Shown in pieces: positions 1 through 12,000 of a DNA stretch of 64,000 nt; positions within the stretch are counted from its first letter, which is position 1, and the number at the start of each line of letters is the position of its first letter. The position numbers and the translations under genes were made by a program. Origin of the DNA: Dicaeum eximium (taxonomy: Eukaryota; Chordata; Aves; Passeriformes; Dicaeidae); assembly GCA_013396995.1 (NCBI GenBank), contig VWZP01002663.1, positions 423,603-487,602 of the forward strand, given 5' to 3'. A model generated the notes under the pieces. That model searched no databases and was not told where the DNA came from. It saw only the letters and a list, made by a program, of their open reading frames with translations.

Positions 1-1013
1 TAAATAAGACTTGACCAAGAGTGAGAGGGATCTTTGCTTGTCTTGTGTGGTTGAGTCTCCCAAGGCAAACACAGCTGCTGTTGTTGTGCATTATTTTTCT
101 TAGGTAAGGATTTTATTGTCTCAGCTTTGCAACACAAACTGTACATTCTTTTAGGAAGACTGCTACCTTATATCCACATTTTAGCAATGTGTTCTTCACA
201 GTAAAGCCTATCTAGTGTTCAAATTCACCTGAACATTTGCACTGTAGTAACTTTAATACAAAGCTGTAATTTAAATAATTTTATCGACAGTGGCTGTTAT
301 CATCTATTCACAAACCTGGAGCACAGGCTACAACTCCCACTTTTCCAAATGGGAAGCTTAAATGAGATGACAGACAAAGTGGCAGTCTCCCTCTGTACAA
401 ACACACATTACAAGCTTCTGCTTGACTGGAACATTTCTGAAAACAAAGTTTTGTAAGCAACTGCCAATTCCTTGAACTGAAAGCACTTTGCAAAAATAAC
501 CAGTCTTAATTACATTCCATGCGTTTTGTCCAGTCAGCTATGGCGCACACAGTAACAGTCTGTTAGAAGTTGGTGTTTTTTTCCTATCAAATCCTTTGCC
601 TGGGACTTCAGGAGTGCTGTCTGCAAGTCAGTCTACGTGCAGGATATCCCCAACAACTTGCCATTTCCCTAGGTTTCCTAAACTGCAGGGTATTCTTGTT
701 TTTCTTCCATGTGGGTTAGGCATAGCCTACTAGATTTCTCACACTTCAGATGAATATAGGATTATTATTGGGACTACCTAAACAGCCTCCAGTTAGACAA
801 ATCCAGCAGAGGTTTGAAAGACAGATTTTGCAGGATTTGGCTAGCTGTAATTGCCATATCTTATTTTCTATAGGTGAGTACAGCATATAAAACCAAATTG
901 AGGGGTCTGCAATATTCACCCTTCTTTTTCAACACATTCATGAAACCTGTTTTCATGCATAAAATTGCAATGGTTTAGTTTGGGTTTTTTTGCATTTTTT
1001 TCCTAAATAAATA

Positions 1014-1320
1014 TCACAGAATCATAGAGTGGCCTGGGTTGGAATGGATTTTAAAGATTATCTCATTCCAACCTCCCCTTCCATGGGCAGGGACACTTTC
1101 CACTAGACCACGCTGTTCAAAGCCCCATCCAGCCTGGCCTTGGACACTTGCAGGGATGGGGCATCCACAGCTTCTCAGGGCAATCCGTCCCTGTGTCTCA
1201 CCAGCCTCACAGTAAAGAATTTCTTCCTGATGTCTAATCTAACTCTAGTACCTTTCAGTTTGAAGCCATTCCCCCTTGTCCTGTCACATACCCTTGTAAA
1301 CAGTACCACTCCAGGGTTAA
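1014..1320 (-). mobile_element. CR1 LINE 3' fragment
   Basis: The plus strand shows the reverse complement of a CR1 3' end: ATCACAGAATCATAGAGTGG, then a degenerate copy of the typical GGTTGGAA...CCATGGGCAGGGACA...CACTAGACCA...AAAGCCCCATCCAGCCTGGCC series. It continues into the end of the CR1 reverse-transcriptase frame. The copy is 5'-truncated, as is usual for CR1, and in the same orientation as HOMER1 transcription. The right boundary is approximate. Confidence 0.92.
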
Positions 1321-2036
1321 GTACACCTCGTTTATTTTTTTCTAAGCCAACCTTTATTAACAAAAGTGATAAAGCTTCATCAAAGACATCTTTCCCTCAC
1401 ACATGTTGCTCATGCCTTCACTTTGCAGAGAAATATGCCCTAAGATAGGACAAATTCATATGGATAAAGGTTGATAGACTAAACGATATAAAGAGTTACA
1501 TGCGAAAAGAGAAGCAAAATTAGATATCGAATACTTGTTTTCATAACTTAGACTTCAACCTTGCGTGTAATATTCCTTCCTCAAACATTGTCCTTCCTTC
1601 CCCCATTGTGAACTAACTTCTGATTTGACCTCTGCAAAATTTGCCATGAAGGCAACAGGACCCAGACCCTTCTGTATGAAAATAGGTGCAGATCTCTACT
1701 TGCATACTATGAGCTTGGTTTTCAATTGTGTTTGTGTTGTTCAGAGTCCTTTGTGTTGTTCAGTGTGCAAGGAGCAGGGAAGCTGTTCATCTTTGTTATA
1801 TGAGGGCATTACAATAAGGTTTCTTGAACTTAGAGATTTGATGTCAAGCTTCTGAGGCTTTTAATGCAGAAGGGACTGGAATTCAGTGCTATGGAGAATG
1901 TAATGAAATAGATGTGATGGCATCAAATAAAGAGTTAAAGTTGCCAAATATGTCATAAGGTTTGATAACTTCATGCAACAATAACCTTTGCAGAAAAAGA
2001 AGTCCTACAAAGCAAATAATTTCCAACTGGAGTAAA

Positions 2037-2162
2037 TGTTTTTAAGGAAATCATCCATTTCTGTCTCAAAGATCTGTTCTGAAGCTGCAACAAGTAAACT
2101 TGTTTTTAAGGAAATCATCAATTTCTGTCTCAAAGATGTTCTGAAGCTGCAACAAGTAAACT
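2037..2162. repeat. Two-copy tandem duplication, 64 and 62 bp units
   Basis: Unit 1 (2037-2100) and unit 2 (2101-2162) both run from TGTTTTTAAGGAAATCAT to CAACAAGTAAACT. They differ by one substitution (CATCC versus CATCA) and a 2 bp deletion (GATCTGTTCT versus GATGTTCT). A few bases of a third copy (TGTTT) follow. The array lies about 75 bp downstream of the exon 6 donor in the transcript direction. Confidence 0.95.
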
Positions 2163-2238
2163 TGTTTAACTTGAAAATGAGTGAATACAGTCACTAGTAC
2201 TTCCACCTCAAGGATCCTGGCCATTTGCCTTGACTTAC

Positions 2239-2395
2239 CCGCTTATGCAGACGTTCTGCTTCCTCCTGATATGCAGCAAGTTGCTGTTTCCATTGTTTCA
2301 CATTGGCAGTGGACTCCAGCAGGGCTGCTGTGAGCTTAGCGTTGTTACCCTTGAGCGTGGCCAGTTCTGCCTCCCAATGCTTGCTGATTGTCGAA
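2239..2395 (-). CDS. HOMER1: HOMER1 exon 6: start of C-terminal coiled coil
   Basis: This 157 bp exon encodes the last base of Ser177 and residues 178-229. The minus-strand frame reads STISKHWEAELATLKGNNAK, then continues through LTAALLES, NVKQWKQQLAAYQ and EEAERLHKR. The heptad-like spacing of hydrophobic residues and the high charge mark the beginning of the coiled coil that tetramerises long Homer isoforms. The acceptor is CTGTCTGTGCAG before TTCGACA, and the donor is CGG followed by GTAAGT. It has no long open frame of its own because intronic stops lie close by, so it is found by similarity and splice signals. Thr replaces the Ala I recall at the second position after Ser178. The exons for the rest of the coiled coil are not in the 2238 bases to the left. 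Confidence 0.95.
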
Positions 2396-2538
2396 CTGCA
2401 CAGACAGAATGAGAATGGTCAGAACTCCCAAATCTCCTCCTTTATGCTTTTTAAATGTCTTACAAATTTTATTTTAATATCCAGCAAAAAGAGAATTACA
2501 CAAAAAATTATATAACTAACAATAACCAAATATGATAC

Positions 2539-2568
2539 CTATTTGGTATATAATTATATACCAAATAG
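2539..2568. repeat. Perfect 30 bp palindrome
   Basis: CTATTTGGTATATAA is followed immediately by its exact reverse complement, with no spacer. The flanks carry a near direct repeat: AATAACCAAAT at 2521 and AATAACCGAAT at 2569. It lies in intron 5, about 145 bp before the exon 6 acceptor on the transcribed strand. Confidence 0.95.
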
Positions 2569-5500
2569 AATAACCGAATGAGAATCCAAATGCTCAAATC
2601 ATCGAAACTATAAATTAAGAAAATACAGGTAATACCATTATTGGGAAAAAAAAATCTACCTTCCCAGTTCAACAGGGCATATTTATAAATAAAATGTTAA
2701 AGATCATGAAATCCACATCAGCTTCCCAAAAGCAACAGCATGCAATTCAAGAATATGTATATGATTAGTCACTCTTTTAATATATGCACATCGAATGGAA
2801 GTGCTTTTATAATCCACTACTTCATTAAATGTGTTGTAGGAAAATATTTGTCAATTGACTTGATTAAGAGAGCTAATCGCCTGCTTTGGAAGTGCAGCTC
2901 TATTGTCTTACTGTAAGACTTCCATTCCTGAAATATACTTTTTAAATTAAATACCATATTTAATTTGTTCTTGCAAATTCAAAGATCTTGAATTTCAAAA
3001 TACTGTTAATATGTTTTTCCTCACTAATATCAGCAAAGAGAGTAGAGATCAAGTAGGATGGATATACTCCTGCTTTACTTCAAAATGGAAGCTGATGTTG
3101 AGGTTTACTGAAGTAGCCTATAGAGGAAAATTCCTGCTTACAATCTAGTTGTTCTCTTAGCAAATACAGGGCTTTAATTTTCACAGGTAATTAGTTTGCC
3201 ATCATTTGCAGACCATATCTTTACACTCAGTATGCAAGGGAAAAGTATCCCAGACACATCAGGTGAAAGCACTGTATGCATTATATGCAAATAGCTCATT
3301 AATGTGTACTCGTGTAATGCTAACATCATGTGAGATGCACACCTACATGGACAGTACATACAGAAAAGACTTAATTTTGTTTAATTAGCTCACTGTGAAA
3401 GACATCAATGAAAACCAAAAATCTGTAACTCTGACCAAAATGATATTGTATGAAGAATAATTATAATATAATTATATATTTTAAATATATCTCTTAATAG
3501 AATTATATTAATTCTAATTTATTACTACTTTGAATGTAAGTTTATAGATTTATTTGAACTTTGTACACATGTATAATGAAATATTCTGCCATTGTTTTGC
3601 CCACTTAGTTTCTTTCTTCCACTTCCTGCATATGCGAAGGATATAGACTCATCCTATCAAAGCATATTTCAAAAACATTACTCCTATAAATGCTCCTTAG
3701 GTATTCAAAATTAACCAGACATCAGGGAACACTCATTACCTATTCAGACCACGTGTACTGTTTCACTAAAATGTTATATCTGATTCGTCCATGGTCCAGT
3801 ATTTCCTTCCAAAAAGTACTTTGTCCCATTGAACAGGAATACAAGTTCCCCCAGAAGAGGAATATGGTCTTGTGTTTAATGATACAACTAATTACAAGTT
3901 CACCACTGGAAATTTTAGATCTTAAAGGACTAAACTAAAATAGTGATGATCCTACTTCCTCAGGGGACACAGACTCACATATTCAAGAAGATAAACATCA
4001 ATTTCTGTAACCATGTCCACTCTTCTGTTCCTCTAATCAGATTTAAGTTTCACTTACAGTAGCCCAGAAGATCAACAAATTGTATTAAAAGAATGCTCAA
4101 AATATCTAGCTCATTAGTATATTCATACTTCCTTCCTGATGCTCTGATCCAACAAATATCCAATCCAGTAGTTTCATGCAAGTGAGTTCCATTTAGCAGT
4201 CCTGCAGGACTATTGGCCACTCCTAGCTTCTAGCAAATTGTTTATATGTGAGACCAATACACTCTTACGAAATGTGCCTTACTCTTCATCTTTGCCCTCA
4301 GCAGATACATGCACACAAACTGATGTAACACAGCTGTATCTGATGCAGTCAAAGGCTGAGAAATGTTTGATCATTCATTATCCAAAGAAGTGAAAGGATT
4401 TTTTTGATCTAATAATGCACATATCAACAATGATATCATTCTAATCCATGAAGAACCTGGAAGTCAGACTCTCAGGCAGAGATGAGCAATAATGTGAGGG
4501 TGGTTTGTGGTGTTGTATCACTTTCACCTTTGCCTGGTGTCCCTACTACAGTGTCTCCCAAAAAAATAGCCAGGAGCTTTAAAGTTATTCCCTGTATAAT
4601 GGAATGTCAGTATGAAATATGAAGCATGTATTTGCTCTTACTGCTATGGCTACACTAGTTCAAAAGCTGTAAGGTTTCTTTGGATCTGGTTATTCTAATT
4701 ATTTTTCAATTGGTTATTGTCAATAGGAATGCATCAGTACTATTTCTCAACTGTAGTCTTTTTCCCTAAGAGATCTACATAGTCAGCAGGAATGTTCCTG
4801 CTGTAATACAGGTTTGACTTGCTTGTAGCATATAGTGGGGGGGGGTGTTCTACAAATAATTGTTACTGTATCTTCTACAGATTCTCCTACAGTGCCATAA
4901 AATGGAAACACACTTAATTAGTCTAGTTCTGTATTTGGTAATATACAAAGACTTCCTAACTCTTTAGATTTACCCTGTTTCTTCTTAATGGATATCATAC
5001 TGGGAAACACAGTCCCAAAGGTGTGGATTTTTTAGTTTCATAAAATCATAATTTGATTAAAATAGCCCATAACCAGTCCTGGATGTTGACTTTCTTTTCT
5101 CAAATACTTTCTTGAGATTAAAAAAATTTAAAAAAAAAAAAAAAGTAAAACCAACAAAGAAGATAATGAAATTATGTTCTGTGGATTAGTCTGGTTAAAA
5201 CTGGATTTATATTAATTACTTTAGAACCAGATAAAAGCACACTAAAAGTAGGGTGTTCTTAGGTTAGACTGAGAGTATCTGCATTGAAGTCTGTATCTGT
5301 AGAGCTATTATTGGTTCAAATTTACCAACCCTTCCTGAGAAAACACTAGGAAACATATGATTCAGACACAATGAAATTGTCCCTTGGAGGAGGAGGGGCT
5401 GAGGCTAAGCCCTGTGAAAGCGAACACACAGATCAAAAAGATGATGGACACATGAAAAGTCCAAAGGGATCCCAGAAACTGCTTAAGCATGTAGCTGGAA

Positions 5501-6025
5501 TTTTGATGGTGGAACAGGTACACTACAGTCCCTTGGGATAGGTACAGGAGAGCTGCACATACTCTTTCTCTCTAACACCTTTTACTTAATTCCTGTCTGA
5601 AACACCTGCTGCTAAAAGGAATTGATTTTGCCCTCACTGCACTAGATTCTGTCATAGAAAATACATACACAGGTTGTCTTAACAGTTGTAAATATCTAAA
5701 CCTAATCTGAATCATCCCTCATGTGTTCTGAGACTATGTACTCTACATAGCACTTAAAATATGTACACTTACTCAGAGATCACACTGATCCAAACAGTAA
5801 TTTCTACCACTTTCCCAGAGCACTTTCCCAGCTCTGCACTGTGCTGGAAAGCTGTATATAGACACTGAGAGACACACAGTCATACCCACTTTCAGTCCTG
5901 TGGTGCAAGAATCCAACCTGCATACATGCTTTATTTTCTTTTGAAAGCCATCCATTTCTTTGCTGGCAGTGTCAGTATTTTAACAGTTATTTCTTGAAAC
6001 CTGTCAGAATTAACATCACTGACTG

Positions 6026-6089
6026 NNNNNNNNNNNNNNNNNNNNNNNNNNNNNNNNNNNNNNNNNNNNNNNNNNNNNNNNNNNNNNNN
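6026..6089. other. Assembly gap (64 N), followed by poly-A
   Basis: A run of 64 N is followed after GAC by a 21-base A run (6093-6113). The homopolymer probably caused the assembly break. Confidence 0.99.
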
Positions 6090-9000
6090 GACAAAAAAAA
6101 AAAAAAAAAAAAAGAAACGTTCTTAACACTCTGGCTTCTTGCCTGTTTTTCAACATGAAAAGCTACACAAAAGTTTTAAAAATACCCTAATAGAGAGAAT
6201 AAAGCCTGGTCATTTCTCATTTCCCTTGTGAAACTTCAGAACATCTGAAATCACAAGGACAAGCTGTTTTGTATGCATCCCATTGGTGCCAAATACAAGA
6301 GAGAGAAAGGGATCTTCTAAAGAATAATAGCAAATTATGAGTTTTATTTGCCCAACTATCATGCTAATTTAAAAAAAAAAAGAAAAATAAAAAGAAAGCT
6401 TTCATAGCAGAGGTTTAGGTCAAGTGAGCAAAAGGTCAAAACTCTCCTGAATCTCCCGTCCTTGGTTTTGGCCACAGTATCTGGTATATGTGTAACATCA
6501 GACGTGTTCACAGTCAGAGCACCACACAATGTCCTACTGACAAGGCAAATGATTCAAAATCAGATTTTTAATATCTGTGACATCCAGTAATTCAATCACT
6601 TTCACAAAACACTCCTAGAAAAATGGCTGGCTGGTACCACTCCACCTAACTGTGACACCCTCTGAAAATTGAAGTAGGAGTCAATGATCTTCTTTCTATA
6701 CATTTAGGCATTCTGGCCAATTAGCATCAGGCCAATCTCCTTTCTCCCTGGGGATTAGTTACAAGCCCAGTAAGTCACTGAGGAATAGCTTTGGTATCTG
6801 TCCATCTGTGACCTGAATAGTGTGCCAGGGGCTATAAATGCATGATTATCTTTCACTGCAAAGTAGGTCACTTAAGGAAAATTAATCCGAAAAGCTCCAG
6901 TCACCACATTTAGCCAGTTGGAGAAGGCTTGCAAAGGGACGGGGGGATAAGCACACATTGATGAGTTCCATTCAGAATGAAGTTATTTTGAGAAATGCTT
7001 TCATGAAACAAAGAAACAAAAGCACTTCAAATTATGTTTCTGCTTTTTGAATCATTATTGCTTATTTGCTTTTGGCTTAGTTAAATGCAGTACCAACACT
7101 GTGAAACATGGTTTATGGTTCATTTCAGATTTATAGCAATAAAATGTGCAAAGAATTCCACTTTATTAATATTTAGGGATCTTAATATTGCATTCATTGC
7201 ATAAAATTAATCAGTTTAAAATTTATTCTATAGCATAGACATGGTTTCAAGAAACTACTGTTATTGAAGAGCAGGTGAATTATTTTCTTCAGCTGTCACT
7301 GCAATCTGCTCTCCACGTGTGTGGTGAGCAATCCTGTCTTGGGACAGCAGTTGTGAAGAGGAATTTAGCCAAGTAAGAATGGAGTACTTTCAACATAAAA
7401 TGTGGGTTCTAGTATAATAACTAAATCCATAAGACTTGACAAATGTGAACAGGGCAGAGCCCTGGTAGCAGCTGCCCAGATCATAAATAGTGGCATGTGT
7501 TGGAAGTAGCCCAAGAGTCTGTTGGAGTGAGCATTATCAGGCAGAGGAGTGGTGTGTCAACCAGCTGGTAACAATGCATTAACTGTGCTGGCAGCAAGGA
7601 GTGACCCCTTCTGACAGCTGGGCTGCTAAGCCTTGCAGAGCAGCTCTTCACGCTCAACAAAGCACGGGGGCACTGTGAACCATTTAGTTCTGTTGCAGTA
7701 GCATCCCAGAAATTCAGGGAACACAAAACATCACTTCTTCTCCTTGGAAGTGTAAGGCAGGTGTTTGGGTTTACTTAAAATTCCCCAGTGCATTTGGAAA
7801 GGAATCCTGCAAAAGGTCCTTATGAAATCCTCCCATGTCAAATGAGCTTCAATTGATGATGAAGGCTGGAAGGCCAAGATCTCTGCAACAAGCTATGCTT
7901 GCTATTGTCTACACTGAAATGAGGTGACTGCTTGATTTGATGGAGATGTTGACTCTGCTGGTACAGCAAGGGATTGCAGCATCTCTCAAGGCATTCTTAA
8001 AAGCTCACAAGAAACCTTCTCTCATTCATGCTGAAAATGAGACTCACAGTCCTCAGCTTACGTCCTGATGTAGAAGAATTTTTAAACAAGCAATTTGGGA
8101 ATTACACTCCTTTTTGAAGATTTCAAACATCATCCTATGTGGCCATCTATTAATTGTCTAATACAACTTTGTGATGGAAAGGATTTAAACCTGATGGGTT
8201 TGGGAGTTTGTGCTCTTGCTAGTCCAAAGCACCACAAGCCCTCAGTAATGATATGGAAATCTCTCCCTCTCTATTGAATATTCAAAGAAATAGGAAAGAG
8301 AAGGGAGTTTTGTCTTCTATTAAATTATGGAGGAGGAGGAGCCCTATAATGAGCCAAAAGTTGAAGAAAGAGCCATGGAGTGAACCATATTCTATCTCAC
8401 CACTCCAGGGAGAGGCAAGAAAGAAAGGGTGTGAGTTGGTCTGCCATTTTTGTCTTCCCACAGAGCTGTCTGCTTGTAGGGGCCTAACTCTGAATTTACA
8501 TACATGTGGGACAGAGTTGCACAGTTAAATAATTAACAAACAGCAAAAGAGGGAAAGCTACGGTAAGAACAACAGATTTTTTAAGAGGAATACTTAAGAC
8601 ACAAAACAATTGCCTCTCACAGTCACTGCTCACTGTCTTACATGTAGTTGTGATTAACTGTACACATACAAAAGGAAGTCTTACTTGATAAACTGGAATT
8701 TATTAAAAAAAAGTAAATCTTCTCAAAGTTATAATCCAGAGATAATTACCAGGAAACTGCTTTGAGTTAAATATTTTGAGTGCAACCAATGAAAAACTAA
8801 TTAATGTTCAAAGAGATCCTTATCCTTTATTAGAGTATTCAAAATAATTTTTAGCAAAGGAGGATAGGTCCCCTGGGGGGAGAAGGAGAAACATTAACAG
8901 AGCATGAAAGATCTGTTCTTCCTTTGGGATAAGGAATATCTACATGATCTCAGTGGAGTTACATCAGCACAAAACCAGAGAAACATGGTTGTGAATCAGC

Positions 9001-12000
9001 TCATAGCAAAAGAGATGAAGGAGGCCCTTGAAGCACATTGTACTTTAAGTGAGGTGCCTAATATCAAAGCCACCCTGCTGGAAAGCAAGAAAGGCAGCTG
9101 AATGGATGAAATGAGGAATCAGCAGATGAGAGAATTATGTGTCTGGGAGTCTATTGTTCTGTACAAATATTGAAGGTTCATCCCACTCCAGGACATGTTA
9201 TTTTGTTTTGCACACACCTTTGTTCAACTTGGAGCTACAGTATGCTTGAACTCCCAATTTCTATATATCAATGCAGAAGGCAAATGCAGAAGCTTTTTCT
9301 GCAAATTTGGGCAGCTACTATATATGGAGGTAGAACAGATTTCTTCCTCAAGGTGTTTCACATATGAGCTTTCACTTTCATTTAGCCTATCAGCTTGGCC
9401 AACGTCTTGAGTGGACTCTCAATCACCCAGAGTACCCTTGCAGCCCGTGCATAGGAGAAGACCTGCCTTTCCAGTCCTGTTACAGGCAGTACTGCTCTTA
9501 GGCAGCTCTTCTACTATGCCTTATCAGCTCACTGAGGAAGGATCAACCTCTTTGTGGACTTAATGGATGAAAATGACAAAAGAAGTGGAGTAATGGTACA
9601 GACTCTTTTCACTATAGAGCAGACCACTATGCAAAGAAAATGGGCGGCCATATCCTATTTATCCACCACTTAAACTCATCCTCTGTGTGTTGTAATGCAG
9701 CCTTTATTCATCAAGGGGCTACAGAAACCACCATAACACAGACGGCTTTATCATGGAGGAATAGACTGAATATGAAACTCTTTTTAAGAATGGGAATTTT
9801 CACATAAATACTACATCCAGTAACCCAGCATCATAAGCCTGCAAAAGGCAAAGCCAGAGTTAAAAATGGCTAAGTATGTGTTCACTTCTTATGGAAACAC
9901 TAAGAGGTAATAGAAGAGAGGAGCTCTTGAAAGACACTTCATGGGATGCAGAAGATTGGATATTAACACAAAATTAATGCTTCAGCAAACATCTCTAGCC
10001 ATGCGAGACTTAGGTCCCAGTCCTGACCCAAGTTAAAGGGAGGAACAAAGCAAAGACAAAACAACTACATTACTAAGTTTCCTGTACTGCATGGTAACGC
10101 ACCCTGGATGTATTTACACAGGTGATATTTAAACTCTGTTTCTTATTTAAATTACACTGTTAAGCACGGAACTTGATTTTGTACGCTGTATCACAAAGCA
10201 AAACCCTGTATTCAACCTGAACAAAGTCCCTGATCTCTCTGAAGAGGCTTAAGTTCTAATTTCATACTTTTAAAAAGAGCTAATTTTTATCTTAGTAATT
10301 AAATTCTATAAAGTAAACAGAATTTGTTATCTCTTTGTGAAGGCCACAGAGTATAAACAAAGAACAGTAATTCTTTCTTATAACTTTTAGTCCTTTGACA
10401 GCACAAGCATGGCTAATTAATTTCTAGGTTTTTTGCAGTAATTAAAACCTTATTGACCTAACAACTATCACTTATTCTGAAAAAGTAAAAAAAGAAATTG
10501 TCCTTGTTCCCTTATTGAAATAGCATATTGGTATAATTATAAGTAGTTTACTCTCAGATATGTAGTGTACAACTGATACCCAGTACATATTTTTAGTGCA
10601 CTGAACATTAGGTGTAATTCCTTGCTGTTGCTATGGTGCTGAATACATCAAATATTCCAACAAAATCACATTTTTAAAATCAACCCGAGTTTTTTAGGAA
10701 CTTACATCCTATTTTCTGAAATGACTAGGTATTTGACTGCAAAGAAAGTAAAATTGACTCTGGCATTTATGGCACTTAATCACTTTAAGAAATCAATTAG
10801 ATAATGTGGCTATCAGGAAGTCAGATACTAGGACATGGTAACCCTGACACTAAAATGATCTGCATTATGGACACCTTCATTGTGGAAGTCATCTGTACAC
10901 ACAAGAATTTAAAGCAGTTTAACTGCAAATTCACACTCTGAATTAATATGGATTAATTCTGCTAGGCCCATGGCTAGGCAAAATCCCAAGTTTCTTTTAA
11001 AAATCCTACTAATAACAATAATTTGGGTGTGCACTGAATCAATTTGCACTCTATCAGGAATGTAACAGAACGGAGTATTTGACTTCCCTACACACCTCTT
11101 ACCTGGGCTGTCTTTATTGAGTGCTATTCAGATTTTAACAGTTTCACTGAACTGTGCTCTCAATTACACCTCAGTGAGTTTGAAAAACTTCCCTAGCTTT
11201 ATCACAAAAATGCTGCTTTAGTCAGGAGAAGGAACAACTTCTTTCACAGTGACCACCTTCTCCCCTTAGCAACATAGGGCCAAAAGCCCGAGCTTCCAAA
11301 GGTTGTATGGACTGGGGAGCTTGCACTCTCTGCAAACGGCCCTGCTCACTGATACCTAGCCAAGGAGACTCTAAATACAGTTTGCCCTTAGTCACGTTTA
11401 GCACCCTTCCACCTTCTCAGTCTTCTGAGGCCTTATGGGATCTCTAACGCTTCCATTCCCACCCGAAATACTCCTGGGCATGCAGTGTTGATCTGTGTTT
11501 CTGTGTGAGGAGAATACTACTCAAGTGGGGGCAGTGAAGCCCTCTGATCACTGCAGATATGTTGGACTGGAAAAAAAGGCCATACAAAACACAGCAACTG
11601 TGCCCTACAGCCAGAAGGACACTGGATGGGCACGGAAGATGAAACATGAGGAAACAATTCAGCCCACAGTCCTCAGTGCCAAGGCACATTTTATTCAGCA
11701 GTCTAGATATGGCTCAGTAGGCTTTGGCAGCTGCAGGCTGATTCTACAGGACTCAGCACAGATTTTCACTCCACAACAACAGAGTGAAGACTGTAAGAGC
11801 TACTTTCTGGGCAACTACAGCTGCATGCAGAGCAGTGAGCTGGCTAAAGACTTCTCCCAACCCTGTAAGCCTGACATAAACTTCACACAAGTAGTGGAGA
11901 TCCTCAGCACAAGCCTTTGCCTGCATTTATAGGTGCTGTCACAGCTGTAACTGGAGTGTGTTGTGCCTCTGCTGAAGATGGAGCAGCTGTTACTAGGGGT

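Larger units (their letters stand above)
1..2238 (-). other. HOMER1: HOMER1 intron 6 (partial)
   Basis: No coding sequence for the remaining Homer1 coiled coil (expected to begin VTELECVSSQ) is visible here on the minus strand. The stretch contains a CR1 fragment and a short tandem duplication, listed separately. The rest is unique AT-rich DNA with no further feature I can support. Confidence 0.85.

Noticed and set aside
8904..9101. 65-residue charged open frame considered as a retropseudogene
   Set aside because: No parent gene recognised and no poly-A tail or target duplication.
11495..11932. 145-residue plus-strand open frame in intron 5
   Set aside because: Low-similarity mixed sequence with no domain, repeat or promoter context, probably chance.
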